From positions 1 through 13,299 of the forward strand of contig NZ_JBEXCV010000201.1 of assembly GCF_040605455.1 (NCBI RefSeq): a DNA stretch of 13,299 nucleotides. The letters are read 5' to 3'. Below are positions 1 through 5,900 of this stretch, piece by piece. Positions within the stretch are counted from its first letter, which is position 1, and every line of letters begins with the position of its first letter. Below the pieces are notes generated by a model that was given only the letters and a program-made list of their open reading frames with translations, did no database searches and was not told the DNA's origin. The stretch comes from Embleya sp040605455 (GTDB lineage: Bacteria > Actinomycetota > Actinomycetes > Streptomycetales > Streptomycetaceae). The position numbers and the translations under genes are program-made.

Positions 1-1116
1 GGTCCCGCCGACCCCGCCGACCGCGCGGTCGCCGCCGCGATCGCGCACGCGCGGGAGACGCTCGCCGGTGCCTACCGCACCCCCGATCGGGTCGGCCGGC
101 CGGACACGTTGCCCGAGCGGGTGGCCGCCGGTGCGCGCAATCTGCTGGTGTCGGCGGAGTCCTGGCGGTACGGACTGCGGCTGACGTTGTGCATCGGGGT
201 GGCCCAGGCGCTGGTGTCCACGGTGGACGTGCCGCGCTCGTACTGGGTGCCGCTGACCGTCACGTTCGTGCTCAAGCCCGACTTCGGCTCGGTCTTCTCC
301 CGGGCCCTGCTGCGTGCGTTGGGTACCGCGGCAGGGCTGGTGGTCGCAGGGGTGATCCTGGAGTTCGTACCGCGCGGCGGGTGGGAGGTGCCGGTCGTGC
401 TCGTGCTCGCGGCAGCGCTGCCGATACTCTCTCGGCGCGGTTACGGCTATCAGACCGCGGTGATCACGCCGCTGATCCTGATCCTGTCCGACCTGCTCGG
501 GCACCAGGGCGTCGGGCTGCTGGCGCCGCGCCTGGTGGACAGCCTGATCGGCTGCGCGATCGTGTTGGTCGCGGGCTATGTGTTGTGGCCGGAGAGCTGG
601 CACACCCGGGTGGGCGCGCGTTTGGCCACGGCGGTCGAGGACACCGCACGCTACATCGAGTGCGCGTTCGACGAGCGGACCGATCAGGCGGCGCGGGCCC
701 GGACTCGGCGGCGGATCTATCGGGACCTTTCCGATGTCCGCACCGAGTTCCAGCGCGCGCTGGGCGAGCCGCCGCCGGCCGGCGCCCGGGCCGCGGCGTG
801 GTGGCCGCTGATCGTCGCGGTCGAGCGGGTGATCGACACCGGCACGGCGGCGGCGGTACGCACCGCGCACGGCGCGCCGCCGCCCTCGCCGGAGGCGGCC
901 GCGTACATGGCCGCCGAACTGCGCGCACTGGCGGCCTCGATGCGCACCGGTGAATCGCCCGCCCGACCGGCGCCGCCGGTCGCCGCCGAGGATCCGCACG
1001 ACGCGCTCACCGACGTGCGTCGGGAGGTGCGCTCGGCACGCACGATGCTGGACGGGCCGGCCGGACCCGGGGAGGGGAAGGGCTCGGCGGGGGTGGCGGA
1101 CGGGCTTCGGTCGTAA
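1..1116 (+). CDS. FUSC family membrane protein (C-terminal part; 5' end outside window)
   Basis: The frame is open from base 1 with no start codon needed, so the gene begins upstream; 371 residues lie in the window, ending at TAA 1114-1116. The visible part carries hydrophobic segments typical of the second half of FUSC (fusaric acid resistance-like, aromatic acid exporter) proteins: a helix after SWRYGLRLTL, the segment YWVPLTVTFVLKPDFG, then ALGTAAGLVVAGVILEF, VPVVLVLAAALPIL, AVITPLILILSDLL and LIGCAIVLVAGYVLWP. A long soluble, charged and Ala/Pro-rich tail of about 170 residues follows, usual for actinomycete members. The family is thought to export aromatic acids or other small organic compounds from the cytoplasmic membrane, but the substrate here cannot be read from the sequence. 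Family assignment is fairly sure; function is inference. Confidence 0.85.
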   Translation, partial: GPADPADRAVAAAIAHARETLAGAYRTPDRVGRPDTLPERVAAGARNLLVSAESWRYGLRLTLCIGVAQALVSTVDVPRSYWVPLTVTFVLKPDFGSVFSRALLRALGTAAGLVVAGVILEFVPRGGWEVPVVLVLAAALPILSRRGYGYQTAVITPLILILSDLLGHQGVGLLAPRLVDSLIGCAIVLVAGYVLWPESWHTRVGARLATAVEDTARYIECAFDERTDQAARARTRRRIYRDLSDVRTEFQRALGEPPPAGARAAAWWPLIVAVERVIDTGTAAAVRTAHGAPPPSPEAAAYMAAELRALAASMRTGESPARPAPPVAAEDPHDALTDVRREVRSARTMLDGPAGPGEGKGSAGVADGLRS

Positions 1117-1287
1117 CCGTCGGGAGCGGATGCCGGAGGGCGCTGCTCAGTCGGGGGCATGCGCCCCGGTCGTCGACAGTTCCCGGATGCGCTGCCGTCC
1201 GTCGCTTCGAGCTCGAAGGCGACCTGCGCGCTCGACGTGAACCGCGGGCGGCGCCGATGCGGCGCTTCCGGCATTCGCACATCGTGC

Positions 1288-1332
1288 GTCAACTTGTGGT
1301 TGACGAACCTCGATCGTCAACCTACGGTTGAC
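1288..1332. promoter_or_regulatory. Twin palindromic operators GTCAAC-N5-GTTGAC
   Basis: Two perfect inverted repeats of the same design lie 28 bp apart centre to centre: GTCAACTTGTGGTTGAC at 1288-1304 and GTCAACCTACGGTTGAC at 1316-1332. The arms are identical in the two copies and only the 5-bp spacers differ. The second copy ends two bases before the ATG at 1335. The first overlaps the -35 hexamer and the second contains the -10 hexamer of the promoter described next, the arrangement expected of repressor sites. The likely binder is the protein encoded directly downstream, which has a helix-turn-helix-like segment; that is inference. Confidence 0.85.
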
Positions 1333-1335
1333 GCA
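1300..1335 (+). promoter_or_regulatory. Consensus promoter giving a leaderless transcript
   Basis: A -35 hexamer TTGACG (1300-1305), a 17-bp spacer and a -10 hexamer TACGGT (1323-1328, matching the actinomycete TANNNT pattern) place the expected transcription start seven bases after the -10, exactly on the A of ATG 1335. No Shine-Dalgarno sequence precedes this ATG, because the bases in front are operator DNA. A leaderless mRNA is therefore predicted. The alternative in-frame ATG at 1353 has a GGAG 12 bases upstream, which is weakly placed. Confidence 0.7.
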
Positions 1336-2081
1336 TGGAGAATCCCGTGCGCATGACGAATCCGGTTCGGCTCGACGACCTCATCGAGACCATCAAGAAG
1401 ACCCATTCCGACGCCCTCCATCAGCTGTCCGACGCGGTGATCGTCTCGGACCACCTCGGCGAACTGGCCGATCACCTGATCGGGCACTTCGTGGACCAGG
1501 CACGCCGATCGGGGGCGTCCTGGAAGGACATCGGTACGAGCATGGGCGTGACCAAGCAGGCGGCGCAGAAGCGCTTCGTCGCGAAGGCGTTCGGCGAGGC
1601 CGACCTCGACCCCAGCCAGGGCTTCGGCCGCTTCACCGACCGGGCCCGCAACGTGGTGATGGCCGCGCAGAACGAGGCTCGCGCCGCGGGCAACCCCGAA
1701 ATCGCGCCGGTGCACCTGGCGTTGGGACTGTCGGCGGAGCCCGAGGGGCTCGCCGTACGCGCCCTCGCCGCGCAGGGGGTGAGCCCGGAGGCCGTGCGCG
1801 AGGCGGCGCTTGCCGCGGTGTTGCCGCCGAGTGTCGATGCGCTGCCCGAGCTGATCCCTTACGACCAATCGGCGCGCAAGGTCCTGGAACTCACCTTCCG
1901 CGAGGCCTTGCGGCTGGGCCACAACTACGTCGGCACCGAACACATCCTGCTCGCGCTGTTGGAGTTGGAGGACGGCGCGGGCGTGCTCACCGGCCTGGGG
2001 ATCGACAAGGACGCCACCGACGACTTCGTCATCGCCACGCTGGCGGCGCTGCTGGCGGAGCGCCACGGGCAACAGTCCTGA
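1335..2081 (+). CDS. ClpC2-like HTH plus double Clp_N domain protein
   Basis: This 248-residue protein has two parts. Residues about 60-85 (SWKDIGTSMGVTKQAAQKRF) look like a helix-turn-helix. Residues about 98-165 and 175-245 are two Clp N-terminal repeats, as in the N domains of ClpC/ClpA (FTDRARNVVMAAQNEA and APVHLALGL; YDQSARKVLELTFREA and GTEHILLALL). There is no Walker A or AAA+ module, so it is not an unfoldase. Length and architecture match mycobacterial ClpC2 (about 252 residues), a ClpC1 N-domain mimic that, as I recall, binds ClpC1-directed antibiotics such as cyclomarin and represses its own gene. A similar role as sensor or decoy is inference. The twin operators over its promoter support autoregulation. 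The start at 1335 is chosen from the promoter geometry; ATG 1353 is possible. It stands alone as a gene and ends at a strong hairpin. Confidence 0.85.
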   Translation: MENPVRMTNPVRLDDLIETIKKTHSDALHQLSDAVIVSDHLGELADHLIGHFVDQARRSGASWKDIGTSMGVTKQAAQKRFVAKAFGEADLDPSQGFGRFTDRARNVVMAAQNEARAAGNPEIAPVHLALGLSAEPEGLAVRALAAQGVSPEAVREAALAAVLPPSVDALPELIPYDQSARKVLELTFREALRLGHNYVGTEHILLALLELEDGAGVLTGLGIDKDATDDFVIATLAALLAERHGQQS

Positions 2082-2103
2082 CGCCGACAGCCCTTCCCGC
2101 AAA

Positions 2104-2166
2104 CCCACCCGAGAGGCACCGTCCACGGCACCCCCCGCCGAGGACGGTGCCTCTCAGCCGGGTGGG
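2104..2166 (+). terminator. Long hairpin terminator after the Clp_N gene
   Basis: A perfect 14-bp stem pairs GAGAGGCACCGTCC (2111-2124) with GGACGGTGCCTCTC (2142-2155) around a 17-base loop. It is extended by a second 7-bp stem, CCCACCC (2104-2110) with GGGTGGG (2160-2166), across a 4-base bulge. It begins 22 bases after the stop codon at 2081. There is no U-tract, which is usual for high-GC actinomycetes. Confidence 0.85.
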
Positions 2167-2319
2167 GTCGACCGCGACGCGGGAGCGGTGCTGGACGGTG
2201 ACACCGAGGTGGGCGTCACCCTCGACACCGAGACCGGCGAGCAGCCGGATATCGCCCTGGTTCGGCTTCGTGAACAAATGCTCCGAACTCCGACTCACCG
2301 CCGTCACCGTTCCGTCCAC
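2158..2319 (-). pseudogene. Remnant of a MOSC-domain protein gene (N-terminal part only)
   Basis: On the minus strand a GTG at 2319-2317 opens a reading frame beginning DGTVTAVSRSSEHLFTKPNQ and continuing GLGVEGDAHLGVTVQHRSRV and AVDPTR. This is the characteristic beginning of stand-alone MOSC proteins (molybdenum cofactor sulfurase C-terminal-like domain; related to YiiM). After DPTR (about 2158) the similarity stops abruptly: the family normally continues with a NLRQVHLI-like stretch, but here the DNA becomes the hairpin that ends the Clp_N gene. About 54 of an expected 150 or more residues survive, and the core of the domain is lost. No strong ribosome binding site precedes the GTG. I recognised this from motif memory, not from a search. 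Confidence 0.7.
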
Positions 2320-2388
2320 GACCCTGATCGTCCAGGACCGCTGATCCCCGGCGCGAAACCGCGCCCGCCACCCGAAGGTGTGGCCGCT

Positions 2389-2404
2389 CCGCCCGCTCGG
2401 GCGG
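2389..2404. repeat. Short GC hairpin in the spacer before the P-loop gene
   Basis: CCGCCC (2389-2394), a 4-base loop GCTC and GGGCGG (2399-2404) form a compact hairpin in the 178-bp stretch between the MOSC remnant and the P-loop gene. It could act as a weak terminator or simply reflect high GC content. Confidence 0.35.
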
Positions 2405-2440
2405 CTTGTCGGCGCGTTCGCCCCCCGGGACACCGGGCGT

Positions 2441-2458
2441 CGACGATGATTGTCGTCG
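2441..2458. promoter_or_regulatory. Imperfect palindrome upstream of the P-loop gene
   Basis: CGACGATGATTGTCGTCG has 6-bp perfect arms around a 6-bp centre and is unusually AT-rich in the middle for this window. It lies about 65 bp before the downstream GTG start, a plausible operator position, but no binder is suggested by the sequence. Confidence 0.3.
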
Positions 2459-2522
2459 GCGGCCCCGGCCGCCCCGCAGGCGGCGCAACCTGTGAGGATG
2501 TCCGCTTGTGGGGGAGGCGACA

Positions 2523-3308
2523 GTGGGCGAGACGCACGGGCCGGACCGGACGGATGCCGCAAATGACCGGGCAGCCGACTCCGGGCTGCCGCTGCACCCG
2601 CGCGGGCTCGTCGACCTGCGCGGGCGAGAGCGCGGGCCCGCCGTGTTGGGCTATCCGACCGGTGCCGTCGTGGTGGTCTCCGGGTTGCCCGGCAGCGGCA
2701 AGAGCACTTTGCTCAACCGCTGGTCCCGATCGGCGACGGTGATCGACCCGCGCACGGCGCACGTCGAGTATCAGGCCCGGATGCCCGGATGGCTGCCGTA
2801 CGCGGTGTACCGCCCGTGGGTGCGGCTGCAACACATGCGGCGGCTGCGCGCGCACGTGCGCGACGGGGGACCGGTGCTGGTGCACGACTGCGGCAGTCGG
2901 CCGTGGATGCGCCGATGGCTGGCCCGATCCGCCGGCCGACAGCGGCGCGAACTGCACCTGGTGCTGCTCGCGGTGGACGCGGCCGACGCGTTGGCGGGCC
3001 AGGAGAAGCGCGGACGCTGGGTCCCCGGACGGGTTTTCGGCCGACACCGGCGCGGCCTGGCCCAGCTGCTGCTGGCGCTGTCCGTACAGGGCAGCGCGGT
3101 GGTGCCGGAGGCGGCCTCCGTCGTACTGCTCGACCGCACCCTGCGCGAACACGTTGTCGCCCTGGAATTCGGCCCGGGTCGGGCCCCGCGGCCGCTGCCG
3201 GAGCCGCTGCCGGAGCCCGCCGCGCCGCCGCCGATCCCGCCCACCACCGTCACCACCGCGCGTGTGGCCATCCGACGCGACCCGCGCACCCCCGAACCGA
3301 TGCCTTGA
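2523..3308 (+). CDS. P-loop NTPase / AAA-family ATP-binding protein
   Basis: The 261-residue protein has a clean Walker A motif, GLPGSGKST, at residues about 54-62, following the hydrophobic strand AVVVVSG. A hydrophobic strand ending in Asp, VLVHDCG at about 118-124, is a Walker B candidate. This compact layout resembles the small kinase-like AAA_33/zeta-toxin-type P-loop proteins rather than AAA+ machines; the substrate is unknown. The C-terminus is Pro-rich, with a 12-bp tandem duplication at 3191-3214 encoding PLPE twice, and is probably disordered. I chose GTG 2523 because GGGGAGG (2511-2517) stands five bases upstream; GTG 2508 in the same frame, with GAGGA nine bases upstream, is a workable alternative. 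It stands alone and faces the TIGR03086 gene tail to tail. It is probably cytosolic, with no signal or membrane segment. Confidence 0.75.
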   Translation: MGETHGPDRTDAANDRAADSGLPLHPRGLVDLRGRERGPAVLGYPTGAVVVVSGLPGSGKSTLLNRWSRSATVIDPRTAHVEYQARMPGWLPYAVYRPWVRLQHMRRLRAHVRDGGPVLVHDCGSRPWMRRWLARSAGRQRRELHLVLLAVDAADALAGQEKRGRWVPGRVFGRHRRGLAQLLLALSVQGSAVVPEAASVVLLDRTLREHVVALEFGPGRAPRPLPEPLPEPAAPPPIPPTTVTTARVAIRRDPRTPEPMP

Positions 3309-3434
3309 CGGTTGTCCGCCCCCGGCCGGATGCGCGCCGCGGACCGGACGGGAGCGCTCGCCGGCACGCCGACCGGGCGCACGCGGTGGGTTCGCCTCGT
3401 CGCGTCCGGCATCTCGCCGCCGGGCCCGGGCGGG

Positions 3435-4028
3435 CTATGCCGTCGCCGGCTGCCATGCCGGCGGGCGACCGGCCCGGGCCACCACCCGGTCGAGCAGCGT
3501 GGCGTCGGCAGTTACCGGTACCGCGCGGGCGAACAGGGCCTGCGTGTCGGGGGCGTCCTCGGCATCCGGCGCCGGGGTCAGGAACGCCATGGAGGTTTCC
3601 AGGTTCGCCGAGTCCACGGCGTACTCCCGTCCCAGCGCACGAGCCAGATCCCAAGCGTGCAGCACGAGTTCGTTGTGGCACACCAGCCCCATGATCTCGG
3701 CGGGCAGGGTGACCCCACCGGCCCGGGTGATTCCCTTCCACGCGCCCGGCTCGCGCCACGTGTCCACCAACTCGTCCAACTGCCGGGGCAGGATCATCCG
3801 CCAGTCCGGATCCAGCGGGGGCATCGGGCCGCCGGGGGCGGTGGCGGTCAGCGGACCCGACTCCTTGTGCCCCGCGGCGCGGAACGCGGCGGTCAGGCCG
3901 ACCAGGTGGGAGAGCAGATCGCGGACCGCGTACTGCGTACACGGCGTCGGATCGTCGAGTCGCGAGTCGTCGAGCCCGGCCACGAGCCCGGCGATGGCCG
4001 CGGCGGGAGGTTGCAGGTCCGGTGTCAT
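3435..4028 (-). CDS. TIGR03086 family metal-binding protein (DinB/maleylpyruvate isomerase-like)
   Basis: The 197-residue protein has the N-terminal signature of the actinobacterial TIGR03086 group within the DinB/mycothiol-dependent maleylpyruvate isomerase superfamily: DDPTPCTQYAVRDLLSHLVG at about 25-44, then LVCHNELVLHAWDLARALG at about 115-133. These are four-helix bundle proteins that bind a divalent metal through His residues. Candidates here are H41 in the SHLVG helix and H118/H124 in HNELVLHAWD. Some superfamily members use mycothiol as cofactor, but the substrate of this group is not established. The start is secure: AAAGGAG (4035-4041, minus strand) lies six bases before the ATG. 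It is a single gene, convergent with the P-loop gene across 126 bp of GC-rich spacer without a convincing terminator. Confidence 0.85.
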   Translation of the reverse strand: MTPDLQPPAAAIAGLVAGLDDSRLDDPTPCTQYAVRDLLSHLVGLTAAFRAAGHKESGPLTATAPGGPMPPLDPDWRMILPRQLDELVDTWREPGAWKGITRAGGVTLPAEIMGLVCHNELVLHAWDLARALGREYAVDSANLETSMAFLTPAPDAEDAPDTQALFARAVPVTADATLLDRVVARAGRPPAWQPATA

Positions 4029-4143
4029 GGGTGACTCCTTTGCGCGTCGTCGTTCGAGTCCATGAAGGGTGGACCGGAGCGGCCGGGAAAACTCATCGCG
4101 CCTACCCGAACTCGCCGGCGCGCATGCCGGACGCGGTGTCGAC

Positions 4144-4184
4144 CGGGCGCGTCGGCCGTACCCCCGTACCGGCCGGCGCGCCCG
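4144..4184 (-). terminator. Hairpin terminator after the AhpD-like operon
   Basis: CGGGCGCGTCGGCC plus GTAC (4144-4161) pairs with GTAC and GGCCGGCGCGCCCG (4166-4184) around a CCCC loop, with one G-U type pair and a one-base bulge. It starts eight bases after the stop of the 71-residue gene on the minus strand and fits termination of that operon. Confidence 0.7.
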
Positions 4185-4191
4185 GGCCCGT

Positions 4192-4407
4192 TCAGTCCCC
4201 GGCGCGCTCCACGCGGTACGTGATCAGCCGTATGGCCGGGGCCGAGACGACCTGGACGACACCGGTGCCGGGGATGTCGAGGTGCGCGAAACCGCCCTCG
4301 ATGGCGACCCGGGCGGCCGGCACCGAGGCGGTGGGCGTGCCGTCGGCGCCGATCACCGCATAGTGGTCGACGAGCTCGACGGACGCGTCGTGCCAGATGC
4401 GATTCAT
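4192..4407 (-). CDS. Small conserved-looking protein, 71 residues, last gene of operon
   Basis: I do not recognise this protein. It is 71 residues long with no Cys, signal peptide or membrane segment. Alternating hydrophobic stretches (VELVDHYAVIGADG, HLDIPGTGVVQVVSAPAIRL) suggest a small all-beta fold, such as a compact barrel or sandwich. It begins ATG 4407 with GGAG eight bases upstream (inside the preceding small ORF), and its ATG overlaps that ORF's TGA as ATGA, so translation is probably coupled. It is the third gene of the operon led by the AhpD-like protein and is followed directly by a hairpin. Its role is probably linked to that enzyme, but this rests on position only. Confidence 0.7.
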   Translation of the reverse strand: MNRIWHDASVELVDHYAVIGADGTPTASVPAARVAIEGGFAHLDIPGTGVVQVVSAPAIRLITYRVERAGD

Positions 4408-4526
4408 CGCTGTGTCTCCGATCGTGGTCGTGTTTCGGCCGAGGCGCTGCCTTCGCCGCCGGCCGTATCTGCGGTCGTGCCCATGCCTGTGGCCATGCCC
4501 GTGGCCCTTTCCGTACCTTCGGTCAT
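4404..4526 (-). CDS. Hidden 40-residue ORF coupled at both ends
   Basis: An ORF of 40 codons fills the gap between the AhpD-like gene and the 71-residue gene exactly. Its ATG (4526-4524) overlaps the upstream TGA as ATGA, and its TGA (4406-4404) overlaps the downstream ATG as ATGA. A strong SD, GGAGG (4534-4538), lies seven bases before its start, inside the end of the AhpD-like gene. The peptide starts MTEGTERATG, contains a short MATG/MGTT near-repeat, is Ala/Gly/Thr-rich with charged residues (ending RPRSETQR) and has no hydrophobic core, so it is probably disordered. It may be a functional small protein or a leader whose translation carries ribosomes to the next gene. No family is recognised. 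The double ATGA fit and the SD make a chance ORF unlikely. Confidence 0.65.
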   Translation of the reverse strand: MTEGTERATGMATGMGTTADTAGGEGSASAETRPRSETQR

Positions 4527-5068
4527 GCGCGCACCTCCGGGAAGTCCAGCTCCGGGCGAGCCAGGTGGTTGTAGTAGTTGGACAGCGTGTTCAGTGCGAT
4601 GTGCGCGACGATCTCGGCCTGCTCGGCGTCGGTGACGCCGGCCGCGTGGGCCGCGGCCCGGTCCGCGTCGGTGACCCGGCCGCGGGTGTGCACGATCGCG
4701 CGAGCCAGACCCAGGACCGCGTCGGCGTGCGGATCCGCGTCGTGCCCGTCACGGGTGGCTCGGAGTTGCTCCTCGGTCAGTCCGATCAGGCCGCCGCGGA
4801 AGGAGTGCGCGCTGACGCAGTAGGTGCACTCGTTCTCCTGAGCGATCAGCAACGCGAGCTGCTCGCGCAGGCGCGGACGCAGGACACCCCGGGTGAGGTG
4901 GTCGCGCATCGCGAGGTAGCCCTCCAAGGCGGCCGGGCCGCTCGCGAGCGCCGCGTACAGGTTCGGCACGCGGCCGAGTTGCTTCGTGACCCGCCCGAGG
5001 AGTTCCTCGTTGTCGGGCTTGCCGTGGTCGACCGCCGAAGCGGTGGACGGGGCGGGTGTGGACGACAT
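4523..5068 (-). CDS. AhpD-like carboxymuconolactone decarboxylase family protein
   Basis: The 181-residue protein carries the full peroxidase-type active site of AhpD: E69, then after eleven residues C81, C84 and H88 (E-X11-C-X2-C-X3-H; local sequence ECTYCVSAHSF). The flanking LLIAQENE and later HIALNTLSNYYNHLA helices are typical of the alpha-helical CMD/AhpD fold. AhpD-type proteins use the CxxC pair as a thiol-disulfide centre in alkylhydroperoxide reduction; many actinobacterial paralogues have unknown substrates. The last residues DFPEV are also common in this subgroup. It is the first gene of a three-gene minus-strand operon and is divergent from a TetR regulator across a 110-bp spacer with two operators. 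A GGGGG run lies seven bases before the ATG on the minus strand. Induction by a compound sensed by TetR is inferred. Confidence 0.9.
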   Translation of the reverse strand: MSSTPAPSTASAVDHGKPDNEELLGRVTKQLGRVPNLYAALASGPAALEGYLAMRDHLTRGVLRPRLREQLALLIAQENECTYCVSAHSFRGGLIGLTEEQLRATRDGHDADPHADAVLGLARAIVHTRGRVTDADRAAAHAAGVTDAEQAEIVAHIALNTLSNYYNHLARPELDFPEVRA

Positions 5069-5100
5069 GCGGACCCCCGGTGTGTGCTGGAGCCGAACAA

Positions 5101-5149
5101 AAACGGTACCGATCGGTGCCGTTTTGCAGACGGTACTGAGCGGTACCGT
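5101..5149. promoter_or_regulatory. Two 20-bp TetR-type operators in the divergent promoter region
   Basis: Two related palindromes, ACGGTACCGATCGGTGCCGT (5103-5122) and ACGGTACTGAGCGGTACCGT (5130-5149), share the pattern ACGGTAC(C/T)G-N2-CGGT(A/G)CCGT and are 27 bp apart centre to centre. The first is extended to AAA...TTT flanks (5101-5124). They sit between the AhpD-like gene and tetR, with the second covering the -35 position of tetR. They are the natural candidates for the site bound by the adjacent TetR protein to repress both directions. Confidence 0.8.
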
Positions 5150-5166
5150 TTTTGGTCAAGGGGAGT

Positions 5167-5172
5167 TAGGAT
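5167..5172 (+). promoter_or_regulatory. -10 element for tetR, leaderless geometry
   Basis: TAGGAT (5167-5172) matches the actinomycete -10 consensus, and the position seven bases later is the G of the GTG start at 5179. The only SD-like sequence (AAGGGGAG, ending 5165) is 13 bases from the start, too far for normal use. The -35 region coincides with operator 2 and is poor, so the promoter may be weak. Confidence 0.55.
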
Positions 5173-5178
5173 CAGAAC

Positions 5179-5736
5179 GTGCCTGTCAACGCCCGAGACC
5201 GCCTGCTCGCCAACGCCGAGGAACTCTTCTACGCGGAGGGGATCCGCGCCGTCGGCATCGAACGCATCCTGGCCCAATCGGGCGTCGGCCGTGCGTCGTT
5301 GTATCGGCACTTCCCGAGCAAGGACGACCTCGTGGTCGCCGTCCTGGAGGCGCGCGACCGGCGTTGGCGGAATTGGCTCGCCGAGCGGGTCGAGGCGCTG
5401 GGCGGCCACCCGCTCGCCGTCTTCGATGCGCTCGCCGAGCGGTTCGCGCACAACGACTTCCGGGGCTGCGCGTTCATCAACACGATGATCGAGTCCGCCG
5501 ACCCGGACAGTCCCGCGCACCGCGTCGCGGCGGCACACAAGGAACACGTGGTCGACTACCTCGAACAGCTTCTGACCGGCGCCGATGTGCCCGAACCGGC
5601 TCTACAGGCAAGGCAGTTCGCTCTTCTGATGGACGGCGCCATCGTCACCGCCCTGCGCGAGCGCACCCCCGCCCCGGCCGACCGGGCCCGCCGACTGGCC
5701 GAAACCCTCCTCGCAGCCGGCAGCCCCGCCCCCTGA
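5179..5736 (+). CDS. TetR/AcrR family transcriptional regulator
   Basis: This 185-residue protein has a TetR N-terminal DNA-binding domain at residues about 4-50: RDRLLANAEELFYAEGIRAV followed by the helix-turn-helix region IERILAQSGVGRASLYRHFPSKDDLV. The C-terminal part (FRGCAFINTMIESADPDSPA, then helices up to the end) is typical of the ligand-binding domain of TetR proteins that control small enzyme or efflux genes. It is divergent from the AhpD-like operon and shares with it a spacer holding two matched palindromes, so it most likely represses that operon and itself. The ligand is unknown. The start is GTG 5179, fixed by the TAGGAT -10 six bases upstream and by the family's usual N-terminal length. 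Confidence 0.9.
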   Translation: MPVNARDRLLANAEELFYAEGIRAVGIERILAQSGVGRASLYRHFPSKDDLVVAVLEARDRRWRNWLAERVEALGGHPLAVFDALAERFAHNDFRGCAFINTMIESADPDSPAHRVAAAHKEHVVDYLEQLLTGADVPEPALQARQFALLMDGAIVTALRERTPAPADRARRLAETLLAAGSPAP

Positions 5737-5900
5737 ACCCACACGCCGACACCGCCCACACCAACGGTCCCGGCCACCGCACACCACCACACCCGGCCTG
5801 CCGCCGGTCCGTCCCCCGGTCACGCCCGCCTCACGAACCCCGCCCCGCGTCGCGCGCGCCACCCGACCGGCCCCGCACCCACGCCACCCCACAACACCCG
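5731..5900 (+). other. C-rich, G-poor convergent spacer; possible Rho entry (rut) region
   Basis: The stretch downstream of tetR has a strong C-over-G bias on the plus strand: by hand count 5731-5800 holds 39 C and 12 G, with only 3 T and CA-rich runs such as CCACCGCACACCACCACACCC. No gene is visible. An unstructured C-rich, G-poor RNA downstream of a stop codon is the classical signature of Rho-dependent termination, so I propose it as the 3' end region of the tetR transcript. This is inference. Confidence 0.4.

Noticed and set aside
1152..1168. CGGGG/CCCCG mini-hairpin after the FUSC gene
   Set aside because: Only five pairs; too weak to call a terminator in a window of this GC content.
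2029..2562. A 177-codon minus-strand frame over the spacer
   Set aside because: Only its centre (2158-2319) resembles a protein family (MOSC); the ends are hairpin and spacer sequence, so I report just the remnant.
2188..2742. A 184-codon plus-strand frame before the P-loop gene
   Set aside because: It overlaps the MOSC remnant in antisense and the well-supported P-loop gene in another frame, and its product is Arg/Pro/Gly-rich.
3309..3434. Terminator between the convergent P-loop and TIGR03086 genes
   Set aside because: CCGGGCCCGG and similar short palindromes occur but none forms a long, distinct stem.
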